64,000 nucleotides of DNA from G963674665 sp963674665. Lineage in GTDB: Bacteria > Desulfobacterota > Desulfovibrionia > Desulfovibrionales > Desulfovibrionaceae. Below, one piece after another: positions 8,385 to 16,563 of this stretch. The stretch covers positions 1,302,001 through 1,366,000 of the forward strand of contig CAXXPL010000009.1 of the NCBI GenBank assembly GCA_963674665.2. The letters run 5' to 3'. Made by a program: the position numbers and the translations under genes. Each line of letters opens with the position of its first letter. Position 1 is the first letter of the stretch. Under the pieces are notes generated by a model. The model saw nothing but the letters and a program-made list of their open reading frames with translations. It was not told the DNA's origin and made no database searches.

Positions 8385-8825
8385 GGGGCACCCTTGTCTC
8401 CGGTTTCGCGCTCCAATTCACCTCGGAGCGTGGCAGAGAACAGCCTCGGGATATGATTCAGATGCATGGTAGCATTCTTGAGGGGAATTGCACATTGATT
8501 TGGCTCAAGATAATGAGAATAAATGGAGAAGGATTGCCGGGAAGCAATCCTTCAGTGCAAGGTCTTGATCAAGAAGACACATGACTGGAAGTTCTCTTAC
8601 AGGCGCGGACAGGCTCAACCAATGCGGTTTCACAGGGTTGGGCTTTTATATCGATGGGTGACATGTATTAAAGGGAGCGGTTTGTTTTTAACATCCAGCT
8701 CCAGCGGCTTCGCCGCTTGGCCCACCAGCGCTTTGCGCGGCTGTGGCCATTAGGATAACTCAGAGCGACAAATGGTAAATTGTGCTCTGAGTAATATGAA
8801 AAATTGCCAACTGGGTAAGGTCACC
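8385..8825. other. Gap with a remnant of a duplicated acetyltransferase 3' end
   Basis: Bases about 8401-8574 resemble about 9319-9483, which is the 3' end of the neighbouring GNAT gene plus its downstream flank (shared TGATTCAG, TTGCACATTGATTT, TTCAG-GCAAGG). The copy ends with a frame reading VAENSLGI-stop where the intact gene ends GAASNLGR-stop. The rest (8590-8770) has short GC-rich inverted repeats and no gene. Confidence 0.5.
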
Positions 8826-9365
8826 ATGAATTACACGATACAACACGCAGATCCCAACCATATCCCTTTGTTGAACGAGATTGAGTTGGCGGCGGCAACG
8901 ATTTTTCCTCCAGGCTCGATCCCCGAGTATGTTTTTACGGACAAGCTTCCCTTGGACGAGCTGCACGCCGCCATGGACAGGGATATGCTCTGGGTGGTCC
9001 TTGACGGAGAGAAAACACCCGTTGGGTACGCCCTCCTGCAACTGATCGATGGTTGTGCCTTACTGGCTCAAATGGATGTGCACCCCGAGCATGGGCAAAA
9101 GGGGGTGGGTACGGCACTTCTGCGTCGTGTCATCGAGGAAGTAGGGGATATGGGCTTGGATGCGGTATACCTGACTACCTTTTCCCATATAAAATGGAAC
9201 GCTCCATTTTATGAAAAGCATGGGTTCCGGATACTGGAGCCACCTGAACAGCCGTTGTTCTTACAAGGCATTCTGCAACAGGAAAGGGCAAATGGATTGC
9301 CCAACCGCGTTGCCATGCGGTTTCCGATTCTTGGAAAGGGGGCAGCGAGCAACCTGGGGAGATGA
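8826..9365 (+). CDS. GNAT-family N-acetyltransferase
   Basis: A 179-residue acetyltransferase. The acetyl-CoA binding motif A is clear (MDVHPEHGQKGVGTALLRRV, about residues 83-102), followed by the motif B region (YLTTFSHIKWNAPFYEKHGF). The ATG at 8826 is preferred over 8772 because it starts the fold (MNYTIQHAD) and has TAAGG upstream. Substrate unknown. It stands alone on the plus strand, and its 3' end plus flank is repeated about 0.9 kb upstream, so it is probably the survivor of a tandem duplication. Confidence 0.85.
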   Translation: MNYTIQHADPNHIPLLNEIELAAATIFPPGSIPEYVFTDKLPLDELHAAMDRDMLWVVLDGEKTPVGYALLQLIDGCALLAQMDVHPEHGQKGVGTALLRRVIEEVGDMGLDAVYLTTFSHIKWNAPFYEKHGFRILEPPEQPLFLQGILQQERANGLPNRVAMRFPILGKGAASNLGR

Positions 9366-9577
9366 TTCAGTAGCGCACTGGCATTGCCAGGGCGAAATGC
9401 ACATTGATTTTGCTCAATGAAAGAACAAAAGAATGCGGAGGGACTGTCGGAGAGCAAACCTTCAGGGCAAGGCTTGCTCCAGGGGCGCTGGGGGGATTGG
9501 ACAGGGGATACCCCTACCGGCGGGGGAAGCACCACCAGAGCCGGTTTTCACAAGACCGGACACGGATGAGGTGAAGG

Positions 9578-9712
9578 CTAGTTTTCCTCGGACTCCTCCT
9601 CGTTGTGTTCTTCGTTCTTTTTTTCCAATTTTCGCTGCATCTTCTCTTGCTTCTTTTTTTTCTTTGCCTGTTCTTTAAGTTGTTTCTGAAATTTGAAATT
9701 TGGTTTTGCCAT
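9578..9712 (-). CDS. Small highly charged basic protein (44 aa)
   Basis: The frame reads MAKPNFKFQKQLKEQAKKKK and continues with a Lys/Glu-rich, probably helical tail ending in EEESEEN. Composition and the MAKPNFKFQK start suggest a small conserved nucleic-acid-associated protein; I recall similar short proteins in Deltaproteobacteria but can assign no function. It lies downstream of the RRM gene on the same strand, separated by a strong hairpin. Its ribosome site (AGGGCGG) is perfectly complementary over 11 bases to the 5' arm of that hairpin, suggesting RNA-level control. Confidence 0.7.
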   Translation of the reverse strand: MAKPNFKFQKQLKEQAKKKKKQEKMQRKLEKKNEEHNEEESEEN

Positions 9713-9745
9713 CAATACCGCCCTGTTGGTTAAGATCTTGGGGAA

Positions 9746-9789
9746 AATAACAATACCGCTCCTCTCAAGAGAGGGGCGGTATTGTTATT
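9746..9789 (-). terminator. Strong hairpin between the RRM gene and the small basic protein
   Basis: Inverted repeat of 14 plus 6 base pairs with one mismatch and a 4-base loop (arms AATAACAATACCGC-CTCCTCTC-type and its complement). On the minus strand the stem is followed by UUAUUUUCC, so it can terminate the RRM transcript; the sequence is nearly symmetric and would work on the plus strand too. Confidence 0.8.
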
Positions 9790-9814
9790 TCAACTTATGA
9801 GCACAAGGTCAAAT

Positions 9815-10081
9815 CTACCAGCGGGAACGCTCGACGCGGGGTTTGGCTTCATTGACCTTGAGGTTGCGACCGCCCATGCTCTTGCCGTCCATTGCCTGGA
9901 TGGCAGCCATTGCGGCGGTGTCGTCGCTCATCTCCACGAAGCCGAAGCCACGGGGGCGGCCAGTGTCGCGATCTTCGATGAGCTTTACGGAAGTGACCTC
10001 TCCGAATTCTTGAAAGGCTTTGCGGACGTCATCTTCGGTGGTTTCCCATGAAAGGTTGCCGACGTATAAGTTCTTGGACAT
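9815..10081 (-). CDS. RRM RNA-binding protein
   Basis: An 88-residue single-RRM protein of the small bacterial glycine-rich type. RNP2 reads LYVGNL (residues 5-10) and RNP1 reads RGFGFVEM (about 44-51), with aromatic RNA-contact residues in place. The start at 10081 is chosen because MSKNLYVGNLSW begins the fold and AGGAG precedes it by 6 bases; the frame extends upstream without domain content. These proteins bind single-stranded RNA and are often cold-induced. The long AT-rich leader upstream would fit that, but no cold-shock element is proven. Confidence 0.93.
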   Translation of the reverse strand: MSKNLYVGNLSWETTEDDVRKAFQEFGEVTSVKLIEDRDTGRPRGFGFVEMSDDTAAMAAIQAMDGKSMGGRNLKVNEAKPRVERSRW

Positions 10082-11490
10082 GGTTTTCTCCTGTGTACGG
10101 GGGTTGGTTTGGGCTGATGAGCATCCTGGATGTATGGTGTCATCATTGTTGTTATATATACTGCTGTTATTGTTGGTAAATATGATTTGTTTAATGCAAT
10201 TCGTATTCTTGAAGCAGGTATATGACTTCATTGAGTTTCGTATGAAAAAGTTGCCTTATTTGTAACTCAAAACTGATGTAAAGGAAAAATGCAAAGTAAA
10301 ATAAACTAATGGTTGGCGATTTGTTTTTTGGTTCACGAATATGATAAAACTAAAATGTTGTAACCGTTAGAGTGAATTGACGCAGTATTTAATGCTTAAG
10401 AAAATGGACCATGATTTCTATTGACAGGTATAGGGTTTGACTCAGGAAAATGCGCAAAGATCATTTTTTCCTGGTCAAACTAATCGACAGCAATAGAAAA
10501 CAAGCAATATCGATGCTTGAATTTCCAATTGATAATTGAAATTGCTCTGGCAGCGAGAGTAGATTTTTTGTCTGAGAAGAAAAGATATGCAGTCCAATTG
10601 GGGCAAAAAGTAATTGTGTGTCAATTCGCACAGGGGAATATTTGTCAATCATTTCTCTGAAAAAGTAAAGAGTTTTTTCGGGAAAGATTGATAAAAACAT
10701 TTGGGAATAAAGATTAATAATATATTTATGTATGAAAATCAAAGTGTTAAAGTTTTTGTGTCGTCGAAAATAGTTCGAGATCTTTTTTGGGAGCCTTCAC
10801 ATTCCACTCGTCCGGGGAAAACTCTTTGGTCCGGGTAAATATCCGGCTATCTCTGGCCACCGGGGAAAGAGGAGAGCATAGTAATTGACAGGGGAATGCT
10901 TCAATGTACTCACGTCCCTCTCGCAAGGTGTTGTTTTCAAGGTGCAAGCGCCGGAATGTTTTGCGCCTTGGGTTACCAGTGTGATGTCCGCGACATTCAA
11001 CCACTATTATGAATGTCGCGGAGGATCGCTTCGCCGAAAACGAGGTTTTCGCCATGCTCACGCCGCTGAAAACGGCGGGGCGGTCTCTCGACAGCCCCTG
11101 GTGCCGCAAAACGCGCTGCTCAAAGGTATATGAACTCAGCGGATGCAGCTCTGTCATGACGGCAACAATCGTAGATGTCAGCCCGCTGCGTTCAGTTCCG
11201 CATCCTCCGGGACCGTATTTTTCAAGGCGGTGTTTGTCCTCGAAATCTGGTCCGCGCCATACTTTTCTTTCCCTGTCGGTTTTTCCTCTTGCAGACAGTG
11301 TTCAAAAGGTCTATTTCACCCGCTTTCGCTTCTGGTTTGCACGTGCAACGGGGGTGTTGGCGCACATGAACCAGCGGACCAGGGTCTTGTCGGTACCCGA
11401 GTTCAATCCACCGATCACTCTGTCTCGGCAGGTTATACCCCGACCAGCTGTCTCCTGCCCCGCCGGATGCAACAAAAAGAGTACACGCTC
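10082..11490. other. 1.4 kb gap: AT-rich leader region, then inverted repeats, before the Ehr-type operon
   Basis: Bases 10090-10745 are very AT-rich compared with the rest of the window and hold only weak frames without recognisable domains (for example 10461-10742 minus). Bases 10747-11157 have an open minus-strand frame with no recognisable features. From 10987 to about 11080 there are three successive inverted repeats. The remainder up to 11490 is ordinary GC-rich sequence that stays open in the frame of the next gene but lacks coding character. The region probably carries divergent promoters for the RRM gene and the hydrogenase-like operon. Confidence 0.5.
10987..11022. repeat. Perfect 13-bp inverted repeat with 10-base loop
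   Basis: Left arm TCCGCGACATTCA and right arm TGAATGTCGCGGA are exact complements. Two weaker inverted repeats follow at about 11033-11054 (CGAAAAC / GTTTTCG) and 11061-11078 (CGCCG / CGGCG). No U-run follows, so this may be a regulatory hairpin or a large operator rather than a terminator. Confidence 0.6.
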
Positions 11491-13500
11491 ATGACGTGGT
11501 TTTTTCTGGCGATTGGCATCTATTGTCTGGGCGCCCTGGCTTGCTTTGCAGCGGGTTCTTCACGGTTGGCGAATCCATTGGGGCTGACATTTGCGCTGGT
11601 GGGCTCAGTGGCCGGCCTTTTCGCGGCTGCCAGTCCCTGGGCTCCGTCAGTTGAACTTTTTCGCGCACCTTTACACCTGCCATACGGCGAACTGGCCTTC
11701 CGGTTGGATGCGCTCTGCCGTTTCTTTTTACTGCCGACATTCACGCTCACGCCGTTGTGCGCCGTATATGGCGCCCGGTATCTGAGCGGTTACCAGGGGC
11801 GCCGCAATCTGGGATCGCACTGGGGATTCCTGCTTCTCATGTCCGCGGGCATGGCACTGGTTCCAGCGGCAAACGACGGATTTTTGTTTCTCATTGTATG
11901 GGAAATCATGTCGTTGGCGCCCTTTTTCCTGGTTTCCTTCTATGACGAGAAAGCCGAGGTCCGCGAGGCCGCGTGGATATATCTGGTGGCCGCCCACCTG
12001 GGCGCGGCCGCACTTCTTGCAGGCATGGCTCTGCTCTCCGGACCGGCCGGTTCCTTTTCATTCGACGCTTTCCGGGCAGCGGCGCCGAACCTGTCATCCG
12101 GATTGGCGGGCTGGGTGTTTGTCATGCTGCTGCTGGGCTTTGGGGCCAAGGCCGGCTTGGCGCCAATGCACGTATGGCTGCCCGAGGCGCATCCCGCCGC
12201 GCCCAGCCATGTATCGGCGCTGATGTCCGGCGCGCTGGTCAACGCCGGCGTATACGGCATGGCGCGCGCTCTGGATTTCCTGGGGCCGGTGCATCTCTGG
12301 CAAGGCCTGCTGCTGCTGGGCATGGGGCTCCTGACTGCGCTGTACGGGATCGTGGCCGCGCTGGTGCAGAAAGATTTGAAGCGCCTGCTGGCGCTAAGCA
12401 CTGTGGAAAACATGGGTATAGCTCTGCTGGGGCTGGGCACCGGACTCACGGCGCTGGCAACAGGACGACCGGACATCGCCATTCTCGCCTTTTGCGGGGC
12501 GCTGCTGCATGTGTTGAACCATACCGCGTTCAAGGGGCTGTTGTTTCTTGGCGCCGGGGCGGTGCTGAAACAGGCGCATACCGTGGCGTTGGACTCACTG
12601 GGCGGCTTGGCCAAGCGCATGCCTGTCACGGCGGTGTGTTTCGCCCTGGGCGCGGCTGCCATTTCAGGTCTGCCGCCGTTCAACGGCTTTGTGGGAGAAT
12701 TTGCCATTTATCTTTCCCTGGCCATGGGGTTGGGCGTGCAGGGCGCAACGGCGCAGGTGGCCCTGGTGCTGGCCTTCGTGGGCCTGGCAGCCGTGGGCGG
12801 ACTGGCCCTGGCCGCCTTTGCCCGGGCGCACGCCATGGTGTTCCTGGGTGAGCCTCGCAGCGACGTCGTGACCAATGCCCTGGACCCGAAAGCCGAAATG
12901 CTCATTCCCATGATTATACTGGCCGCCTTGTGTCTGGGAGGAGGACTGCTTGCACCCGAACTTCTGGCCATGGCCATGCCTGCCGCCAGAATCGTGCTCA
13001 CCAGCGCCATGGACGCGAACCAAAACCTGGCGGTCATACCCGAAACGGTGATGGATGCGTATGCGATCATGGCTCGCATTGCCTGGGTCATGCTGGCGCT
13101 GGTTGCGGTGGTTGGGATCCTGGCCCTGCTGCGCCGTTGCCTGCCCGGCACAAGACTCCGCCATGATTTCCGAACCTGGGATTGTGGCTATGCCGCGCCC
13201 ACTGCTCGCATGGAGTACACCCCTTACGCCTTCGCACATCCCTTGGTACGAATTTTCGGCCCTTTTACGGGATTGCGCCAATGGCGTGCCCCCCTGAACA
13301 GCTTTTTTCCGCGCAAGGCTGGATTTGTTTGCGAGATTAATGACCTGGTGCGTAAATATGTGCTGGTTCCGCTATTCGAGGCCGTACGTGCCGGTTGCGA
13401 CGGGTTGAAGTGGCTGCAAAGCGGGCGCATCCATTTGTATATTCTGTATATGCTCATCACGCTGGTCTTTTTGCTGGTATGGAAAATGGGGGAGGCATGA
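11491..13500 (+). CDS. HyfB/HycC-like proton-translocating membrane subunit of an Ehr-type complex
   Basis: A 669-residue membrane protein of the NuoL/MrpA antiporter family, the length of HyfB. Conserved features include LIVWEIMSLAPFFLVSF, the lysine of GFGAKAGLAPMHVWLPEAHPAAPSHVSALMSG, LVQKDLKRLLALSTVENMG and HVLNHTAFKGLLFL. These residues form the proton path in complex I and group-4 hydrogenases. The ATG at 11491 matches the family start; the upstream in-frame extension is not conserved-looking. First gene of six, overlapping the next by ATGA. In Hyf and Hyc enzymes this subunit couples electron transfer to ion movement. Confidence 0.92.
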   Translation: MTWFFLAIGIYCLGALACFAAGSSRLANPLGLTFALVGSVAGLFAAASPWAPSVELFRAPLHLPYGELAFRLDALCRFFLLPTFTLTPLCAVYGARYLSGYQGRRNLGSHWGFLLLMSAGMALVPAANDGFLFLIVWEIMSLAPFFLVSFYDEKAEVREAAWIYLVAAHLGAAALLAGMALLSGPAGSFSFDAFRAAAPNLSSGLAGWVFVMLLLGFGAKAGLAPMHVWLPEAHPAAPSHVSALMSGALVNAGVYGMARALDFLGPVHLWQGLLLLGMGLLTALYGIVAALVQKDLKRLLALSTVENMGIALLGLGTGLTALATGRPDIAILAFCGALLHVLNHTAFKGLLFLGAGAVLKQAHTVALDSLGGLAKRMPVTAVCFALGAAAISGLPPFNGFVGEFAIYLSLAMGLGVQGATAQVALVLAFVGLAAVGGLALAAFARAHAMVFLGEPRSDVVTNALDPKAEMLIPMIILAALCLGGGLLAPELLAMAMPAARIVLTSAMDANQNLAVIPETVMDAYAIMARIAWVMLALVAVVGILALLRRCLPGTRLRHDFRTWDCGYAAPTARMEYTPYAFAHPLVRIFGPFTGLRQWRAPLNSFFPRKAGFVCEINDLVRKYVLVPLFEAVRAGCDGLKWLQSGRIHLYILYMLITLVFLLVWKMGEA

Positions 13501-14405
13501 ACACCATCGCTTTGCTCCACCTGATTCCCGCACTGGTGCTGGCTCCGTTGCTGCTGGGGGTGATCAACCGCGTCAAGGCGTTCTTCGGGGGGCGTCGCGG
13601 CAAACCGTTGCTGCAAACCTATTTCGACCTTATCAAACTGTTGCGCAAGGGCATGGTCGTAAGCCGCACCACGACCTGGATGTTCCGTCTGGGCCCTCTC
13701 CTCGGTCTGGCTGCACCGCTGGTCGCGTTGTTGCTTCTGCCTCAGGCCGGTTCGCCAGGGCTCGTTTCATTCCCGTGTGATTTCATCCTGCTGGCGTACC
13801 TGATGGGTGCGGGGCGTATGGCCATCATGCTGGCCGCCATGGATACAGGCTCCAGTTTCGAGGGCATGGGCGCCAGCCGCGAAGCCGCATTCGGTGCCTT
13901 GGCCGAACCGGTGTTCTTCCTCACTCTTCTCGCCGGGGCGGGCGTGGCTCATGGTTTTTCCCTGGCCAGCATTCTCTCGGGCATGCATGCGGGCTCGCTA
14001 CCCGACGTATTGCTCGCTCTGTCCCTGTTTGCCCTGCTGCTTACGGAAAATGCGCGCATCCCGGTGGACGACCCCAACACACACCTGGAACTGACAATGA
14101 TCCACGAAGTTATGGTGCTGGACCACTCCGGGCCCGACCAGGCTTTCATCACCTACGGTTCGGCGCTCAAGCTGTGGATATACGCCTCCATCTTTTCTGG
14201 TCTGCTGTTGCCGCTTAACGGGGATACCCCCTTGTTTTCTCTCGGCATCAGCCTCGCCGGCGTGTTTGGCACGGCAGTGCTGGTGGGAGTGATCGAGTCG
14301 GTGACCGCCCGGCTACGTATGATATACGTGTCCAATCTGTTGGCAGGCGCGGGCGCGGCCAGCGCTCTGGCTCTGATCCTGATTCTGTGGAGGAGCCTGC
14401 CATGA
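13497..14405 (+). CDS. HyfC/NuoH-like membrane anchor subunit
   Basis: A 302-residue protein with about eight helices of the NuoH/HycD/HyfC family, which anchors the hydrophilic arm and carries the proton entry channel. Family signatures include GRRGKPLLQTYFDLIKLLRKG, the acidic loop LTENARIPVDDPNTHLELTM and IHEVMVLDHSGPDQAFI. The ATG overlaps the stop of the HyfB-like gene and its stop overlaps the next start, so translation is coupled. Nothing looks degenerate in this subunit. Confidence 0.93.
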   Translation: MNTIALLHLIPALVLAPLLLGVINRVKAFFGGRRGKPLLQTYFDLIKLLRKGMVVSRTTTWMFRLGPLLGLAAPLVALLLLPQAGSPGLVSFPCDFILLAYLMGAGRMAIMLAAMDTGSSFEGMGASREAAFGALAEPVFFLTLLAGAGVAHGFSLASILSGMHAGSLPDVLLALSLFALLLTENARIPVDDPNTHLELTMIHEVMVLDHSGPDQAFITYGSALKLWIYASIFSGLLLPLNGDTPLFSLGISLAGVFGTAVLVGVIESVTARLRMIYVSNLLAGAGAASALALILILWRSLP

Positions 14406-15043
14406 CCCCGACGCTGCAGACCCTGCTGACTCTTATGCTGCTCAGCGATCTGGCCTTGCTGGGTGTCGGCCGCATGCGCAACCTACTGCGGTTGGCTGCC
14501 TGCCAGGGCACGTTGCTGGCCATGGTGCCGCTTCTCCTGGCACCGCGACTCGAAACACATCTATTGATACTGAGCCTGGCGGTGTTCACAATCAAGGCCA
14601 TAGGCTTTCCCCTGTTATTGCGGCGCACCATGCACAAGGTTGGCGCCTCGGCCATGGTGGAGCCATACGTGGGGCTTACGCTGTCCGTGGCCTGCGGGCT
14701 GGCAGGGCTGGTGTTTTCCTTCTGGCTTGGCACTCGGCTGCAACTGCCCGCCCCGGCATTTTCGGGGCTGCTTGTGCCCACGTCGCTGACCACCATCCTT
14801 ACTGGCCTGTTACTGATCATCGCCCGCCACAAGGCGTTGACCCAGGCCGTTGGGTATCTGGTCATGGAAAACGGCATCTTTCTGTTCGGCGCGCCGCTCT
14901 CCATTTATAACGCCGTGTGGGTGGAACTCTTCATTCTGCTGGACGTATTTGTCGGAGTATTCGTAATGGGCATCGCCATCCACCACATCAACCGGACCTT
15001 CGATTCCATCGACGTGGACCGCTTCTGCTCACTGCGGGATTGA
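14402..15043 (+). CDS. HyfE/NuoK-like membrane subunit
   Basis: A 213-residue protein with about six to seven helices, the size and position of HyfE. The C-terminal half (ARHKALTQAVGYLVMENGIFLFG) is NuoK-like and carries the conserved membrane glutamate in VMENG. The start at 14402 gives an ATGA overlap with the HyfC-like gene; the alternative start 15 bases earlier has no ribosome site. Part of the membrane arm between the anchor and the second antiporter-like subunit. Confidence 0.88.
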   Translation: MTPTLQTLLTLMLLSDLALLGVGRMRNLLRLAACQGTLLAMVPLLLAPRLETHLLILSLAVFTIKAIGFPLLLRRTMHKVGASAMVEPYVGLTLSVACGLAGLVFSFWLGTRLQLPAPAFSGLLVPTSLTTILTGLLLIIARHKALTQAVGYLVMENGIFLFGAPLSIYNAVWVELFILLDVFVGVFVMGIAIHHINRTFDSIDVDRFCSLRD

Positions 15044-15045
15044 CC

Positions 15046-16554
15046 ATGATCCAGGCCCTTGTCCTCGTTCCCCTGGCCGCAGGCGCGCTGACTCTTTGCA
15101 TCGGTCCGGATTGGCCACGGCGACTGTTGCTCATTGCCACGGCGCTGGCGCATCTCGGCTTGGTGCTCCTCCTGGCCATGACCGGGGACACGCCGTCCGA
15201 GTGGAACGGGCTGTTGGTGCTGGATGCGCCCGGCCTGCTCTTCCTGGGCCTGGCCAGCCTGCTCTTTTTGGCCGCTTCGATATACGCGGCAGGATATTTG
15301 AGCTCGGAGGCAAAAGGCGAGCGCCGTGACTTCTTGGCAGGCACGGCTTTTCGCAACACGCCGGAACGCGTGTTCACCACTTGTCTGCTGGTGTTCCTGG
15401 CGGCCATGAGCCTGGTGTGCTGCACACGGCACTTCGGCCTTATGTGGGTAGGCGTGGAAGCCACCACCCTGGCCAGTGCGCCGCTCATCTATTTTCACCG
15501 TCACCAGCGCTCTCTGGAGGCCACCTGGAAATACCTGCTCATCTGCTCCGTGGGTATTGCTTTGGCGCTGATGGGAAACGTGCTGCTCTCGCTGTCACAG
15601 GTCGGCCCCATGACCGAGGCAGGCATCGCAGGCGGGCACGCCTCCATGCGCCTTGTGGACCTGCTCGCCCATGCCCCGACAATGCAGCCCACATGGCTGA
15701 AAGCGGCCTTCATCTTTTTTCTTGTGGGCTACGGCGCCAAAATGGGACTGGCGCCCATGCACAACTGGCTACCCGACGCGCACAGCGAGTCGCCTTCGCT
15801 GGTCTCGGCCCTGCTCTCGGGAGCGTTGCTGAACTGTGCCTTCCTGGGCATTCTCCGGGCGCATCAGGTCTGCGCCGCGGCAGGGCTGGCCGCCTTCTCC
15901 TCACAGCTTTTGATGCTGTTCGGGCTCATCTCCCTGATCATTGCCACCATCTTCATTGTGGGGCAGGGCGACTACAAGCGGCTGCTTGCCTACTCCAGCG
16001 TGGAGCACATGGGCATCCTGGCCCTGGGCGTGGGTATCGGCGGCAACGCGGTTTTCGGGGCCATGTTCCATGCCGTGAACCACTCCCTGACCAAGGCCGG
16101 TCTGTTCCTGCTGGCGGGAAATATCCTGGCCCTGTACCATAGCAAGTCCTGCTACGACGTGCGCGGCGTCCTGCGCACCCTGCCGGCGACGGGCGTGCTG
16201 TGGATCGCGTTGTTCCTGTCCATCGTGGGCTCGCCGCCATTTGGCACCTTTGTCAGCGAATTCACCATCCTCAAGGCTATGTTCGACACCGGCAGGGTGC
16301 TGCCAGCGGTCATCTACCTTCTCTGCCTTGCAATCATATTCACGGGCATGTCCGCCACCATGCTACGCATGGCCCAGGGACAAAAGCCTCCAGCCTTGAC
16401 ATCTGCTACAAACGCCAGTTCCTACGAAAACGCGCTGAACATTGGCCCTTCGCTGGTGCTCGCCCTGCTGGTGCTCTCGCTGGGGGTGCATCTCTCGCCG
16501 GACCTGGAGCGGCTGCTCACCAATGCCGCAATGGCCATTACGGGCAACGGATAA
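15046..16554 (+). CDS. HyfF-like antiporter-type membrane subunit
   Basis: A 502-residue NuoL/M/N-type protein. The central block GYGAKMGLAPMHNWLPDAHSESPSLVSALLSG with its lysine, the GVEATTLASAPLIYF glutamate and QGDYKRLLAYSSVEHMGIL are retained. The start at 15046 follows the previous stop by two bases. With the HyfB-like protein, the complex has two antiporter-like modules, as in Hyf rather than the one-module Ech, so it may move more ions per electron pair. Confidence 0.92.
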   Translation: MIQALVLVPLAAGALTLCIGPDWPRRLLLIATALAHLGLVLLLAMTGDTPSEWNGLLVLDAPGLLFLGLASLLFLAASIYAAGYLSSEAKGERRDFLAGTAFRNTPERVFTTCLLVFLAAMSLVCCTRHFGLMWVGVEATTLASAPLIYFHRHQRSLEATWKYLLICSVGIALALMGNVLLSLSQVGPMTEAGIAGGHASMRLVDLLAHAPTMQPTWLKAAFIFFLVGYGAKMGLAPMHNWLPDAHSESPSLVSALLSGALLNCAFLGILRAHQVCAAAGLAAFSSQLLMLFGLISLIIATIFIVGQGDYKRLLAYSSVEHMGILALGVGIGGNAVFGAMFHAVNHSLTKAGLFLLAGNILALYHSKSCYDVRGVLRTLPATGVLWIALFLSIVGSPPFGTFVSEFTILKAMFDTGRVLPAVIYLLCLAIIFTGMSATMLRMAQGQKPPALTSATNASSYENALNIGPSLVLALLVLSLGVHLSPDLERLLTNAAMAITGNG

Positions 16555-16563
16555 GGAAACGGC

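Noticed and set aside
10461..10742. AT-rich minus-strand frame of 93 codons
   Set aside because: Composition-driven open frame; hydrophobic low-complexity product and no support for translation.
10747..11157. Minus-strand frame of 136 codons and a 67-codon frame at 10797-11000
   Set aside because: No domain, no convincing ribosome site, and the frame crosses the inverted-repeat cluster.
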